Translations under genes and position numbers: made by a program
Notes under the pieces: model-generated
What the model was told of the DNA's origin: nothing
The model's database searches: none
What the model saw: only the letters and a program-made list of their open reading frames with translations
Assembly (NCBI GenBank): GCA_947378615.1
Contig: CANCKV010000167.1
Span: 1 to 6,942, forward strand
Length of the DNA stretch: 6,942 bases
Direction of reading: 5' to 3'
Source: Chitinophagaceae bacterium
GTDB taxonomy: Bacteria; Bacteroidota; Bacteroidia; Chitinophagales; Chitinophagaceae
Shown: positions 6,773 through 6,942 of the stretch, piece after piece
Numbering within the stretch: position 1 is the first letter of the stretch
How the letters are laid out: each line of letters starts with the position of its first letter

Positions 6773-6942
6773 ACTTTTAGTAAAGGAAAAAGGATAACAC
6801 CTAGTTGAAATGGAGGGATTCATGTTTCTTATTTATAGCGCTTTTAGTAAAGGGAAAAAGCTAAACACATAGTGACATAGCCACATAGAAAGGGGCATAA
6901 AAGTTTATCGCTTAAAGAGTTTCGTGGAGACACGAACCTCGG
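6773..6942. repeat. 181-bp-period tandem repeat, copy 2 (reaches the window edge)
   Basis: This is the second copy of the unit starting at 6592. It ends with the same CACGAACCTCGG as copy 1, exactly at the last base of the window, so more copies or a different sequence may follow. Its first sub-block (AAAAAGGATAACACCTAGT) is closer to the internal sub-block (AAAAAGCTAAACACATAGT) than that of copy 1, which suggests that copy 2 is nearer the ancestral form. The octamer trio lies at 6865-6888. Confidence 0.9.
6917..6940. other. Imperfect hairpin at the end of repeat copy 2
   Basis: This is identical to the hairpin at 6737-6760: a nine-pair stem with one mismatch and a GAGA loop, two bases before the window edge. 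Confidence 0.5.

Noticed and set aside
6592..6942. Insertion sequence or MITE
   Set aside because: The copies are direct tandem repeats. I see no terminal inverted repeats, target-site duplication or transposase fragment.

Overview
The window comes from an AT-rich bacterial chromosome. I read it as Bacteroidota, probably the Sphingobacteria/Chitinophagia side. The reasons are the protein variants (the Bacteroidota-style GCCNIDSFNDA segment and NPCVMC motif in MnmA, and a divergent membrane pyrophosphatase), A-rich translation starts without Shine-Dalgarno sequences, and repeat-rich intergenic spacers. No phage, transposase, CRISPR, tRNA or rRNA gene is visible.

Layout, left to right. Positions 1 to about 1679-1733 hold most of a membrane-bound ion-pumping pyrophosphatase gene on the minus strand, with its 3' end cut by the window edge. 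The spacer from 1734 to 1912 holds a strong hairpin terminator just after the uxaBA operon. Positions 1913-4875 (minus strand) are a two-gene operon, uxaB then uxaA with 23 bp between them. It encodes tagaturonate reductase and altronate dehydratase, two consecutive steps from D-galacturonate (pectin sugar) to 2-keto-3-deoxygluconate. The isomerase UxaC and the KDG kinase and aldolase are not in the window. The divergent intergenic region 4876-5462 holds a probable operator for uxaBA (dyad around 4970-5001) and a 210-bp array of thirty 7-bp repeats. Positions 5463-6572 (plus strand) are mnmA, the tRNA 2-thiouridylase. From about 20 bp past its stop codon to the window end lie two 96%-identical copies of a ~181-bp non-coding repeat, the second ending at the window edge.

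The three gene units look functionally independent: energy and ion homeostasis from pyrophosphate, hexuronate catabolism, and tRNA wobble-uridine modification. The genes themselves are ordinary. The unusual content is in the spacers: the heptamer array, the nested tandem repeat, and the palindromic operator. I found no convincing new multi-gene system.
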